This document shows, in pieces, positions 1 through 5,431 of a stretch of DNA of 7,753 bases (within the stretch, counting starts at the first letter, position 1; every line of letters starts with the position of its first letter). Source of the DNA: an uncultured Atopobium sp. Its GTDB lineage: Bacteria; Actinomycetota; Coriobacteriia; Coriobacteriales; Atopobiaceae. The notes beneath the pieces were generated by a model. That model was not told the origin of the DNA. It worked only from the letters and a program-made list of their open reading frames with translations, and did not search any database. The stretch spans positions 1 through 7,753 of the forward strand of contig CAMPCT010000093.1 of assembly GCA_946647055.1 (NCBI GenBank), in the 5' to 3' direction. A program made the position numbers and the translations under genes.

Positions 1-17
1 CAGGAAGAGGCCAGGCG

Positions 18-53
18 GAGACGGAGCGGGACACGCGTTGTCCCGATTCCGTC
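18..53. repeat. Degenerate REP-like hairpin, left copy
   Basis: The inner stem CGGGACA (27-33) pairs with TGTCCCG (39-45) around loop CGCGT. An outer stem GACGGA (20-25) pairs with TCCGTC (48-53), with a small internal bulge. The left arm GAGACGGAGCGGGACA (18-33) matches the hairpin arm at 7702-7717 at 14 of 16 positions, so both look like members of one dispersed palindromic repeat family. It could also act as the terminator of a gene lying left of the window, but no T-tract follows it on either strand. Confidence 0.5.
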
Positions 54-343
54 CCGAGATCGCCCCTGCTCCACGACCGGTGTAGGAGTGGCTTCTCTGC
101 TGGCTGCAGGATAGACGATGGACGAGCTTCCTGCATTTGCATAAATATCGATTGTTCTGTATAGGATTGTTTTACTGCAAAGCGTATGAGAAAACTATTA
201 TCGCCTGACAACTGCTTGTTATTGGTATGGTTGAAGCTCCGACTATTCCTAATTGTCTGAGTTTTCGTATATTATTGCATTTCGCTCGTTCACGCTTTCT
301 CCATGACGACCAATCGCCCGGACAGTCTTGGCCCAAACAGTAA
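54..343. other. Gene-free, partly AT-rich intergenic region
   Basis: No reading frame here has a convincing start, ribosome site and protein-like composition. From about 135 to 300 the sequence is distinctly AT-rich compared with the surrounding genes, which is typical of promoter DNA or a horizontally acquired fragment. It lies between the hairpin at 18-53 and the ferritin terminator at 344-375. It may hold an unrecognised small RNA or the promoter of a gene beyond the left edge; neither can be shown from sequence alone. Confidence 0.5.
137..165 (+). promoter_or_regulatory. Possible plus-strand promoter in the AT-rich region
   Basis: TTGCAT (137-142), a 17-nt spacer and TATAGG (160-165) resemble a sigma-70 promoter (4 of 6 in each box). 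No protein gene follows on the plus strand; a transcript would run about 170-200 nt to the GC-rich hairpin at 344-375. In AT-rich DNA such matches arise easily by chance. Confidence 0.22.
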
Positions 344-375
344 GGCGCCCCGGCGGCACGAGCCACCGGGGCGCC
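344..375 (-). terminator. Terminator of the ferritin gene
   Basis: GGCGCCCCGG (344-353) pairs perfectly with CCGGGGCGCC (366-375). After one mismatch the stem continues with GGC (355-357) and GCC (362-364), closing a 4-nt ACGA loop. It lies about 27 nt downstream of the ferritin stop codon. On the minus strand it is followed by TTACTGTTTGG, a modest U-rich tail. Confidence 0.72.
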
Positions 376-401
376 CCCTGCGCGCTGGTCGTATTGCCAG
401 G

Positions 402-920
402 CTACATGGGCATGCTCGCCGTTGGGGTGAACGTGCGCGTGAGGTACTCGCGGTCGAGCGCGTAGAGACCCTTGGGGTCGCTGCCAAAGAGCTCCATATT
501 GCTCACCATCTCGGAGGCGTTGGCCTCCTCCTCACCCTGCTCCTTGATGAACCAGTCGAGCATCTGCATGGTGCGGAAGTCGCGAATCTCGTAGGCAGCG
601 GCATAGCAGTCGTTGATGAGCGAGGTCACGTACTGCTCGTGCTCGAAGGCGGCCTTGAGCGGACCCATGTCGTCGGTGAAGGTCTTGTCGGGCTCGGCGA
701 TGGCGAGCATCTTGACCGGCCAGTCGTTGTCGAGCAGGTAGCGGCGGATGATCTTGGCGTGGGAGACCTCCTCCTCGGCCTGGATCATGTACCAGTTGGC
801 GAAGCCCTTGAGGCCGCGGCCCTCGTAGTAGTCGGCGAAGGTGAGATAGAGGTAGGCGGAGTAGAGCTCCTTGTTGATCTGCTCGTTGAGGATGTCCCCG
901 ACCTGCTGTGCGAGTGCCAT
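402..920 (-). CDS. ftnA: Non-haem bacterial ferritin, iron storage
   Basis: This 172-residue protein has the full length of a bacterial ferritin. In this family 24 four-helix subunits form a cytosolic shell that oxidises Fe(II) and stores it as a ferric mineral. Aligned by eye to E. coli FtnA, all ferroxidase ligands are present: Glu18, Glu51 and His54 (in EEEVSH), Glu95 (in FEHEQ), and Gln128 and Glu131 (in EQGEEE). There is no haem-binding bacterioferritin signature and no signal peptide. The start is backed by AGGAAGGGG a few bases upstream of ATG. It follows the OYE gene on the same strand, but a strong hairpin (948-972) separates them only 28 nt before the ATG. It therefore needs either read-through or a promoter inside the end of the OYE gene. 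No clear Fur-type operator was seen. Confidence 0.95.
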   Translation of the reverse strand: MALAQQVGDILNEQINKELYSAYLYLTFADYYEGRGLKGFANWYMIQAEEEVSHAKIIRRYLLDNDWPVKMLAIAEPDKTFTDDMGPLKAAFEHEQYVTSLINDCYAAAYEIRDFRTMQMLDWFIKEQGEEEANASEMVSNMELFGSDPKGLYALDREYLTRTFTPTASMPM

Positions 921-947
921 GGCTGCCCCTTCCTAGAAGAAAATGGT

Positions 948-972
948 CCCGGGCACCGCATGGGTGCCCGGG
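948..972 (-). terminator. Hairpin terminator after the OYE operon
   Basis: CCCGGGCACC (948-957) and GGTGCCCGGG (963-972) form a perfect 10-bp stem with a 5-nt loop. On the minus strand ACC and then ATTTTCTTCT follow, giving a U-rich tail displaced by about four bases. It sits 28 nt after the OYE stop codon and 27 nt before the ferritin ATG. It is probably a terminator, possibly leaky enough to supply ferritin mRNA. Confidence 0.7.
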
Positions 973-1000
973 CCGATTCTACTGCAGTCGTGTGGTCATG

Positions 1001-1996
1001 CTATGCCAGAAGGGCCTCGTCCGCCCAGTGGGGGTTGGCGAGGAAGGGCCTGCCCACGCCGATGAGGTCAGCCGCGCCTGACTGGAGGAGCTGCTCCGCG
1101 TCGGCGCCGGTCTTCACGCCACCCGTAAGAATGACGGGCACACACACCGCCTCCTTGACGGTCGTGCTCATGTCGGCAAAGTAGCCGGGCTCCTTGTGGT
1201 CGGCACGGTCGAAGCGGCACATTCCGCCCGAGAGGTCAAGCAGGTCCACACCCGCACGCTCGAAGGCCTGCGACGCGGCGACGGCGTCCTCGATGGTGCT
1301 TCCGCCCTCCATGTAGTCGCTACCGCCAAGGCGGACGGCCACGGGATAGTCGTCCCCCACGGCCGCGCGCACGGCGGTGATGACCTCGAGGTGCAGGCGA
1401 ATCCTGTTCTCGAGCGACCCGCCGTACTCGTCGGCGCGCTTGTTGGTGAGCGGTGAGTAGAACTGGTTGAGCAGGTAGCCATGGGCGGAGTGGATCTCGA
1501 CGCCGTCGAAGCCCGCCTCGCGCGCACGGACCGCGGCCTTGGCGAAGCATGTCACGACCTCGGCAATCTGCTCGGCCGTCATCTCGTCGGGCTCGACGCC
1601 GTCACCGATGGTGGGGCGCACCGGCAGGAGCACGCTGCTGGCCGAGAGGGCCCTGCGGCCGATGACCTCGGCGAAGCAGGCGCTTCCGCCGTGGCTGATC
1701 TGGGCCATGATCTTGGCGGGCGTCTGGTGGACGCGCTCGGTTATCCTTGCGAGCGCCACAACGTCCTCGTCTCGCGCAATTGAGACCTGGTCGGCCTTGG
1801 CCTGGCCCCAAGGGTGCACGTAGAGGTGCTCGGTGATGACGAGTCCCAGGTGCCCACCATCGCAGCGCTCGCCGTAGTGCTCGACCAGGGCGTCGGTCAC
1901 CTGGCCGCCCCTGCTGTTCTTGTACGTTGCCATGGGAGGCAGGACGATCCTGTCGGCCACCTCCATGGAGCCGATCCTCAGCGGCTGTTCCAGCAT
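1001..1996 (-). CDS. Old Yellow Enzyme family NAD(P)H:flavin oxidoreductase (ene-reductase)
   Basis: A 331-residue FMN-dependent TIM-barrel oxidoreductase, the usual length of the single-domain class (YqjM/NemA type). It lacks the C-terminal Fe-S and FAD domains of 2,4-dienoyl-CoA reductase and BaiCD-like enzymes. Family members reduce activated C=C bonds of enones, or nitro groups, with NAD(P)H. Visible motifs are QISHGG (FMN site, Gln99-His102), HSAHGY with substrate-binding His169 and His172 and proton-donor Tyr174, then SPLTNKRADEYGGSLENR, and the C-terminal phosphate site GGVKTG...GVGRPFLANP. The Cys common after the N-terminal Met in YqjM-like proteins is replaced (PPMATY). The ATG at 1996 is preferred because AGGGAG lies 9 nt upstream; for the ATG at 2005 that site has no spacing. 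The SD overlaps the stop codon of the PhzF gene (13-nt gap), so translation is probably coupled. Last gene of the operon; substrate unknown. Confidence 0.93.
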   Translation of the reverse strand: MLEQPLRIGSMEVADRIVLPPMATYKNSRGGQVTDALVEHYGERCDGGHLGLVITEHLYVHPWGQAKADQVSIARDEDVVALARITERVHQTPAKIMAQISHGGSACFAEVIGRRALSASSVLLPVRPTIGDGVEPDEMTAEQIAEVVTCFAKAAVRAREAGFDGVEIHSAHGYLLNQFYSPLTNKRADEYGGSLENRIRLHLEVITAVRAAVGDDYPVAVRLGGSDYMEGGSTIEDAVAASQAFERAGVDLLDLSGGMCRFDRADHKEPGYFADMSTTVKEAVCVPVILTGGVKTGADAEQLLQSGAADLIGVGRPFLANPHWADEALLA

Positions 1997-2009
1997 TCCG
2001 ACCATCTCC

Positions 2010-2795
2010 CTAGATGTTGAGCTCGCCTTCGGAGAACAGGTTGACCTCGCCGGCCAGGCGGCAGCGCCCGTCGCCCTTGACGACGGCGGTCAGCACGCCG
2101 GTGCGCTGGCTGGCTTGGAGACCCACCAGGTTCTCCTTGCCCAGGCGCTCGGCCCAGTAGGGGAAGATGTGGCAGTGACCGCTGCCGCAGACCGCCTCCT
2201 CGTGGACGCCGGCCTTGGGGGCGAAGGAGCGGCTCACGATGTCGTACGCGGGGTCGTCGGACTGGGCGGTGGCATGGATGATGTGCCCGTCCAGCTTGAC
2301 GAGGAGCTCGTCTGAGGGGTCGAGGGCGCGCACGGTCGCCTCGGAGTCCATGACGCAGACCAGGTCGCGGGCCTTCCAGACCTCGAGCGGGCGAACGCCA
2401 AAGACGGCCTCGACCTCGTCGCACAGGTCGACCTTCTCGATGTCGAACGCGGGGAAGTCCATGTCGTAACCGCTCTCGGTACGCACGACGGAGACCTCGC
2501 CTGCGTTGGACGAGAAGCGCGCGACCTCTGCCTCGGGCTCGAACTTGGTCAGGATGATGGCGCCTGCGCCAAGGACCGCGAAGCCGATGGGGCCAGCCTC
2601 ACCAGCAGGGGCGAAGCAACGCAGGGGACGGACGCCGTCCTCGGGCTCCTTGACGAAGCAGGTAGCGCCAAGGCCATTCTCCCGGGTGATGGCAAGCATG
2701 AGCTCGTCGGAGGGCCACTCGTCCACGAAGCAGACGGCGACGGGGCTTCCCGAGAAGGGCTTGCAGGCAAACGAATCGACGACGAACTGACGCAT
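2010..2795 (-). CDS. PhzF-fold (phenazine biosynthesis/epimerase-like) protein with altered active site
   Basis: A 261-residue protein with the two-lobed PhzF/diaminopimelate-epimerase fold signature throughout: FVVDSFACKPFSGSPVAVCF at the N-terminus, the NGLGATCFV and GEAGPIGFAV segments, and CGSGHCHIFPYWAERLGK near residues 203-220. Well-studied PhzF isomerises trans-2,3-dihydro-3-hydroxyanthranilate using Glu45, with His74 and Asp208 also conserved. Here the aligned positions are Ala44, Phe72 and Glu200. The fold is clear but the classical proton-transfer chemistry is doubtful: it may be a binding protein or use different residues. The start at 2795 is chosen because AGGAAAGGA lies upstream and the family N-terminus begins there; the open frame further upstream to 2894 is unlike the family and overlaps the DUF3237 gene. 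It sits 37 nt after the DUF3237 gene and 13 nt before the OYE gene, in one operon. Confidence 0.88.
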   Translation of the reverse strand: MRQFVVDSFACKPFSGSPVAVCFVDEWPSDELMLAITRENGLGATCFVKEPEDGVRPLRCFAPAGEAGPIGFAVLGAGAIILTKFEPEAEVARFSSNAGEVSVVRTESGYDMDFPAFDIEKVDLCDEVEAVFGVRPLEVWKARDLVCVMDSEATVRALDPSDELLVKLDGHIIHATAQSDDPAYDIVSRSFAPKAGVHEEAVCGSGHCHIFPYWAERLGKENLVGLQASQRTGVLTAVVKGDGRCRLAGEVNLFSEGELNI

Positions 2796-2832
2796 GGTTC
2801 TTCCTTTCCTCATTGGCATTGCATGTCTACGA

Positions 2833-3324
2833 CTACCCCAGCGCGGGGTGGTCGTTGACCTGCTCGACCGAGTAGTAGGTGACGAGCACGGCATCGGGCA
2901 GACGGACCGAGTCGCAGACGAAGACCTTCTTGGTCATCCACTTGAGCGACTCGTCGTAGACCTCGATGGTGGGGGTCGTCACGTAGTAGAAGTCCTTGGG
3001 ATTGATGGCGCCGCCAGCCTTGAGGGTCTCGACCTGGTCATCTGGCACGGTGCGGATGCCACGCACGTGGGCGTACACGGCACGGCCGTCGTCCAGCTTG
3101 AAGCCGTACGCGGCGTCGATGTGGGTAACGCCATCGGAGTCAACGTACTGGTGGTCGATGCCCGCGCTCATTATGGTGCCGTGAAAGTCGGGGCCGATGA
3201 TCTCGCCCTCGGGGCAGGGAATGAGGATGCGCTTGCCAGGACCGTCGTAGTCGCAGCCAACGACCTCCGCCGGCGCCGCGAGCGCAAGCTTGACCTCGAA
3301 CTGCTTCTTGAGCGACAGGGACAT
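2833..3324 (-). CDS. DUF3237 (UPF0311) family protein
   Basis: A 163-residue protein matching the DUF3237 family, a small beta-barrel, lipocalin-like fold of unknown biochemical function. The characteristic run is visible: GEIIGPDFHGTI (40-51), GIDHQYVDSDGVTHIDAAYG (55-74), DDGRAVYAHVRGIR (78-91), then YYVTTPTIEVYDESLKWM and KKVFVCDSVRLPDAVLVTYYSV toward the C-terminus. No signal peptide or membrane segment is seen, so it is probably cytosolic. The ATG at 3324 has a strong AGGAAAGGAG site. It is the first gene of the operon with the PhzF-like and OYE genes and follows a 129-nt AT-rich control region. Family members often neighbour small-molecule metabolism genes, so a ligand-binding or accessory enzymatic role is plausible but unproven. 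Confidence 0.87.
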   Translation of the reverse strand: MSLSLKKQFEVKLALAAPAEVVGCDYDGPGKRILIPCPEGEIIGPDFHGTIMSAGIDHQYVDSDGVTHIDAAYGFKLDDGRAVYAHVRGIRTVPDDQVETLKAGGAINPKDFYYVTTPTIEVYDESLKWMTKKVFVCDSVRLPDAVLVTYYSVEQVNDHPALG

Positions 3325-3343
3325 GGTGACTCCTTTCCTATCA

Positions 3344-3356
3344 GCTTACTGTAAGC
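3344..3356. promoter_or_regulatory. Palindrome GCTTACTGTAAGC in the operon leader
   Basis: A perfect 6-bp inverted repeat around a central T, lying 20 nt upstream of the DUF3237 ATG and just before its ribosome site. It could be a repressor site or a short mRNA hairpin near the start codon. It is not repeated at the regulator promoter, so a link to the GntR protein is not supported. Confidence 0.4.
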
Positions 3357-3382
3357 ATTTAGTACTACCTACTATATATTAT

Positions 3383-3398
3383 GTTCTACATTATGAAC
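3383..3398. promoter_or_regulatory. Candidate GntR operator at the operon promoter
   Basis: GTTC-TACATTAT-GAAC is an inverted repeat resembling GTCC-TACATT-GGAC in front of the regulator gene (4205-4218). It overlaps the candidate -10 box, where a bound repressor would block RNA polymerase. The shared arms and shared TACATT core at both promoters are the evidence that the neighbouring GntR protein binds here. Confidence 0.42.
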
Positions 3399-3414
3399 GG
3401 TACATTATGGAATG
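3387..3414. repeat. Tandem 14-bp repeat in the operon promoter
   Basis: TACATTATG occurs at 3387-3395 and again at 3401-3409. The 14-bp units agree at 11 of 14 positions. A diverged third copy, TATATTATG, lies at 3375-3383. Spacing of 12-14 bp is near one helical turn, which would suit repeated protein contacts on a similar face. Confidence 0.45.
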
Positions 3415-3417
3415 CAA
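3390..3417 (-). promoter_or_regulatory. Candidate promoter of the DUF3237-PhzF-OYE operon
   Basis: On the minus strand TTGCAT (3417-3412), a 16-nt spacer and CATAAT (3395-3390) resemble a sigma-70 promoter (-10 matches 5 of 6). A second possible -10, TATAGT, lies at 3376-3371. The region 3358-3415 is strikingly AT-rich against GC-rich genes on both sides. Confidence 0.45.
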
Positions 3418-3420
3418 GAT

Positions 3421-3444
3421 ATGCCCGCAGGGGCATTACCTGCG
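3421..3444 (-). terminator. Two overlapping hairpins after the GntR gene
   Basis: ATGCCC (3421-3426)/GGGCAT (3431-3436) and CGCAGG (3426-3431)/CCTGCG (3439-3444) are both perfect 6-bp stems that share bases, so only one can form at a time. They lie just past the GntR stop codon. No U-tract follows on the minus strand, so this is at best a weak terminator ahead of the operon promoter. Confidence 0.35.
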
Positions 3445-3453
3445 TGGATTTCC

Positions 3454-4176
3454 CTACTCCTCCACCAGGAGCTTGCGCCACACCTTCATGCGCTCGTCCA
3501 GGAAGGGGCCAACCTCGTTATGGTCGCGCGACGCAATGACGTCGACCTGCATGAGGTAGTTGTCGGGCAGAAGCCAAGGTTCCCCTATCTCGTGGCTCCT
3601 CCGTATCGCCGCTAAGCGACTGAACGAGGCGATCTTGTGGATGACGTCGTCAAGGCGCGCGAGCATGCGGTTGCCATGCATGGATCCGAGGAATTGGTTG
3701 AACCCGTACCCCGCCGCGTAGCATTGGTCATCGGTCGAGGTGGGGTCGAGCATGACCTCGCGGAAGTGCTCCCCCCGGCGGCGCAGTTCGTCGATCTGTT
3801 CGTCGGTCGCGTGCTTCTGGGCAAGGTAGGTCACGCCGTCCGCCAGGGCGATCTTGACGTCGAGCAGCTCGTCCATGGTGTGCTCAGAGAGGATGAGGCC
3901 ATAGATGAGCGGATCGAGGAGCTTGTCGTTGTAGTTCTCGACCACATAGGTGCCCTTGGCGCGACGAATCTCGAGCACGCCAAAAGCGACCAGGACCTTG
4001 ATGGCCTCGCGCACGGCGTTGCGCCCGACCCCCAGGGCCTCCGCAAACTCTACCTCAGTCGGAATCTTGTCTCCTGGCTTGAGTTCGCCCGAGACGAGGG
4101 CGTCGGTGATGCGCTTGATGATGATGTCGGAGAGCGAACCCTTGGGCAGCTCGGCAAACAGCTTCTCGTATGCCAT
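3454..4176 (-). CDS. GntR-family transcriptional regulator, FadR/FCD subfamily
   Basis: A 240-residue cytosolic DNA-binding regulator. Residues 13-80 form a GntR winged helix, with the signature PTEVEFAEALGVGRNAVREAIKVL (39-62) and wing RRAKGTYV. Residues 85-235 are a helical FCD-type ligand-binding domain. FCD proteins usually hold a metal through one Asp and three His. Here the D-x-x-F-H-like motif reads G-Y-G-F-N (156-160), and the later His positions are not evident, so a metal site looks lost, as in FadR itself. The ATG at 4176 has GGAGG four bases upstream; the alternative TTG at 4203 lies inside the putative operator. It has its own promoter and a palindrome consistent with autoregulation, and it lies directly upstream of the DUF3237-PhzF-OYE operon, which it probably controls. 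Ligand unknown. Confidence 0.92.
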   Translation of the reverse strand: MAYEKLFAELPKGSLSDIIIKRITDALVSGELKPGDKIPTEVEFAEALGVGRNAVREAIKVLVAFGVLEIRRAKGTYVVENYNDKLLDPLIYGLILSEHTMDELLDVKIALADGVTYLAQKHATDEQIDELRRRGEHFREVMLDPTSTDDQCYAAGYGFNQFLGSMHGNRMLARLDDVIHKIASFSRLAAIRRSHEIGEPWLLPDNYLMQVDVIASRDHNEVGPFLDERMKVWRKLLVEE

Positions 4177-4199
4177 ATGGCCTCCGTGGCAGTAACGTA

Positions 4200-4218
4200 C
4201 CAATGTCCTACATTGGAC
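4200..4218. promoter_or_regulatory. Palindromic operator of the GntR regulator gene
   Basis: CCAATGT-CCT-ACATTGG (4200-4216) is a perfect 7-bp inverted repeat. Overlapping it, GTCC-TACATT-GGAC (4205-4218) shares its arms and core with the site at 3383-3398. It begins 24 nt upstream of the GntR ATG and abuts the -10 box, covering the expected transcription start: a typical autorepression layout. Confidence 0.6.
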
Positions 4219-4225
4219 TATAGCA
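4217..4225 (-). promoter_or_regulatory. Extended -10 promoter of the GntR gene
   Basis: On the minus strand TGCTATAGT gives an extended -10 element (TG, one base, TATAGT). No good -35 is seen in the GC-rich DNA upstream, which fits an extended -10 promoter. Transcription would begin inside the palindrome at 4200-4216. Confidence 0.5.
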
Positions 4226-4306
4226 TGTTTGAGGCGCGCACGGCCGAGCCAGGGTCGGACAATACCTCCGCCCCCCGCTCACCGACACATGCAGTGGGAC
4301 CAGTCC

Positions 4307-4347
4307 AAAAAACCGGGGACGCAGGCCTGCCCCATGCCTGCGTCCCC
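4307..4347 (-). terminator. Rho-independent terminator of the SIS deglycase gene
   Basis: GGGGACGCAGGC (4315-4326) and GCCTGCGTCCCC (4336-4347) form a perfect 12-bp stem with a 9-nt loop. On the minus strand GG and then six T residues follow (4312-4307). This is a classical intrinsic terminator 35 nt after the deglycase stop codon, and it separates that gene from the regulator. Confidence 0.93.
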
Positions 4348-4382
4348 AACCCAGAAAGGAGGGTCTCTTCGAGGTGTCCCGC

Positions 4383-5369
4383 CTAGTACTCGAGCTTCCA
4401 CATGTAGCGGCGGACGGTGAGCGGATGCTGGCGCTCCTCGGCCAGCGCCTCGGCGTAGGTACGGAACACGGCGGTGTGCAGCATGGGGTTGAAGTAGGTG
4501 GCCACGCTGCCCGGCACGACACCAGAGAGGTTGTAGTCCTTGGCGTCGACCACGGTGACCTTGGCATCAAAGCGGTTGAGGAAGGTGAGGGCGCGGGCGT
4601 CGACCGAGCGGGTCTTGCCGTCGTTCATGAGGAGCACGAAGGGGACGTCCTTGTCGACGATCTCGAAGGGGCCATGGAAGAACTCGCCCGCGTGGAAGTT
4701 GCCGGAGTTGACCCACTGCATCTCCATCATGAGGCAGATGGAGCTGGAGTACGCGACCAGCTGCGAGGCACCGGAGCCCATGAAGTAGATGATGTCGTCG
4801 TCCTTGTAGTCGCGGCCAAACTTGGCGGCGAAGCCCTTGGCGCTGGTGGCCGCCTTCTCGCACAGGTCGAAGATGGTGTCGAAGCCGGCCATCATCTCGT
4901 CGTAGCGCTCGTAGCCCTCGACCTGGTTGAGTAGCTCGACGGCGAGCGCGATGACATAGCCCATCTTCTCGACCTTGGCGGCGTAGTTGAGCTCGAAGCC
5001 GTGCAGGATGACGTGGTCGGCCTCCTTGGTGAGGGGCGAGTCGGCCGCGTGGGTAACGGCGATGACCGTGGCACCCAGCTCCTTGGCCACGTGGTTGGCC
5101 TGGACGGTCTCGGGCGTGGTGCCGCCCAGCGAGCAGGTGATGATGACGGCGTCCTCGCCCACCCAGGCGGGGGTGTCGTTGTTGAACTCGGCTGCGGTGA
5201 AGTGGAAGGGGCGCAGCTGACGGGCGGCGTCCTTGAGGAAGTAGTAGCCAGGATAGAGCTCGGAGCTCGAGGCGCCGCAGCCCACGAAGGCGACGTGACG
5301 GATGTCGTGGTTCGCGAGGATCCGGGCGACGATGTCCTTGACGTTGGCAAGGTCGATGGTGTGGTGCAT
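4383..5369 (-). CDS. SIS-domain sugar-phosphate deglycase, FrlB/FraB-like
   Basis: A 328-residue cytosolic protein with two SIS (sugar isomerase) domains, about residues 15-150 and 180-320. It resembles E. coli FrlB, which splits fructoselysine-6-phosphate into lysine and glucose-6-phosphate. Shared segments are VGCGASSSE (phosphosugar site), SLGGTTPET, HAADSPLT, GEFFHGPFEIVDKDVPF and the C-terminal RRYMWKLEY. The Salmonella FraB catalytic pair, Glu214 and His230 (16 apart), is matched by Glu216 and His232. It therefore probably acts on an Amadori product such as fructosyl- or glucosyl-amine phosphate, but the exact substrate cannot be told. It could also be a related amino-sugar isomerase. 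It has its own promoter and terminator, and no kinase, PTS or transporter gene is within the window. The ATG at 5369 has AGAAGGG about 11 nt upstream. Confidence 0.88.
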   Translation of the reverse strand: MHHTIDLANVKDIVARILANHDIRHVAFVGCGASSSELYPGYYFLKDAARQLRPFHFTAAEFNNDTPAWVGEDAVIITCSLGGTTPETVQANHVAKELGATVIAVTHAADSPLTKEADHVILHGFELNYAAKVEKMGYVIALAVELLNQVEGYERYDEMMAGFDTIFDLCEKAATSAKGFAAKFGRDYKDDDIIYFMGSGASQLVAYSSSICLMMEMQWVNSGNFHAGEFFHGPFEIVDKDVPFVLLMNDGKTRSVDARALTFLNRFDAKVTVVDAKDYNLSGVVPGSVATYFNPMLHTAVFRTYAEALAEERQHPLTVRRYMWKLEY

Positions 5370-5393
5370 GGCGGGTCAGTCCCTTCTCACGAT

Positions 5394-5412
5394 GCGCGGG
5401 CTGGTCCCGCGC
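5394..5412 (-). other. Hairpin in the deglycase mRNA leader
   Basis: GCGCGGG (5394-5400) and CCCGCGC (5406-5412) form a perfect 7-bp GC stem with loop CTGGT, within the expected 5' leader of the deglycase mRNA. On the minus strand no U-tract follows, so it is not a terminator for that gene. It may stabilise the mRNA or affect ribosome access. On the plus strand it is followed by TCCTTTTGG, which could weakly stop antisense transcription. Confidence 0.4.
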
Positions 5413-5431
5413 TCCTTTTGGACGAGAAAAG

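Noticed and set aside
172..366. Minus-strand 64-codon frame in the left intergenic region
   Set aside because: It begins inside the ferritin terminator stem with no ribosome site and shows no recognisable protein features.
303..1184. Plus-strand open frame of 293 codons
   Set aside because: It runs antisense to ferritin and OYE, both certain by motif, and crosses two terminator hairpins; its protein resembles no family.
2796..2894. Upstream extension of the PhzF-like gene to 2894
   Set aside because: The extra 33 residues are Ser/Thr/Arg-rich, overlap the DUF3237 gene and precede the family's conserved N-terminus; the ATG at 2795 has a strong ribosome site.
4177..4203. TTG start at 4203 for the GntR gene
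   Set aside because: It lies within the palindromic operator and has no ribosome site; GGAGG precedes the ATG at 4176.
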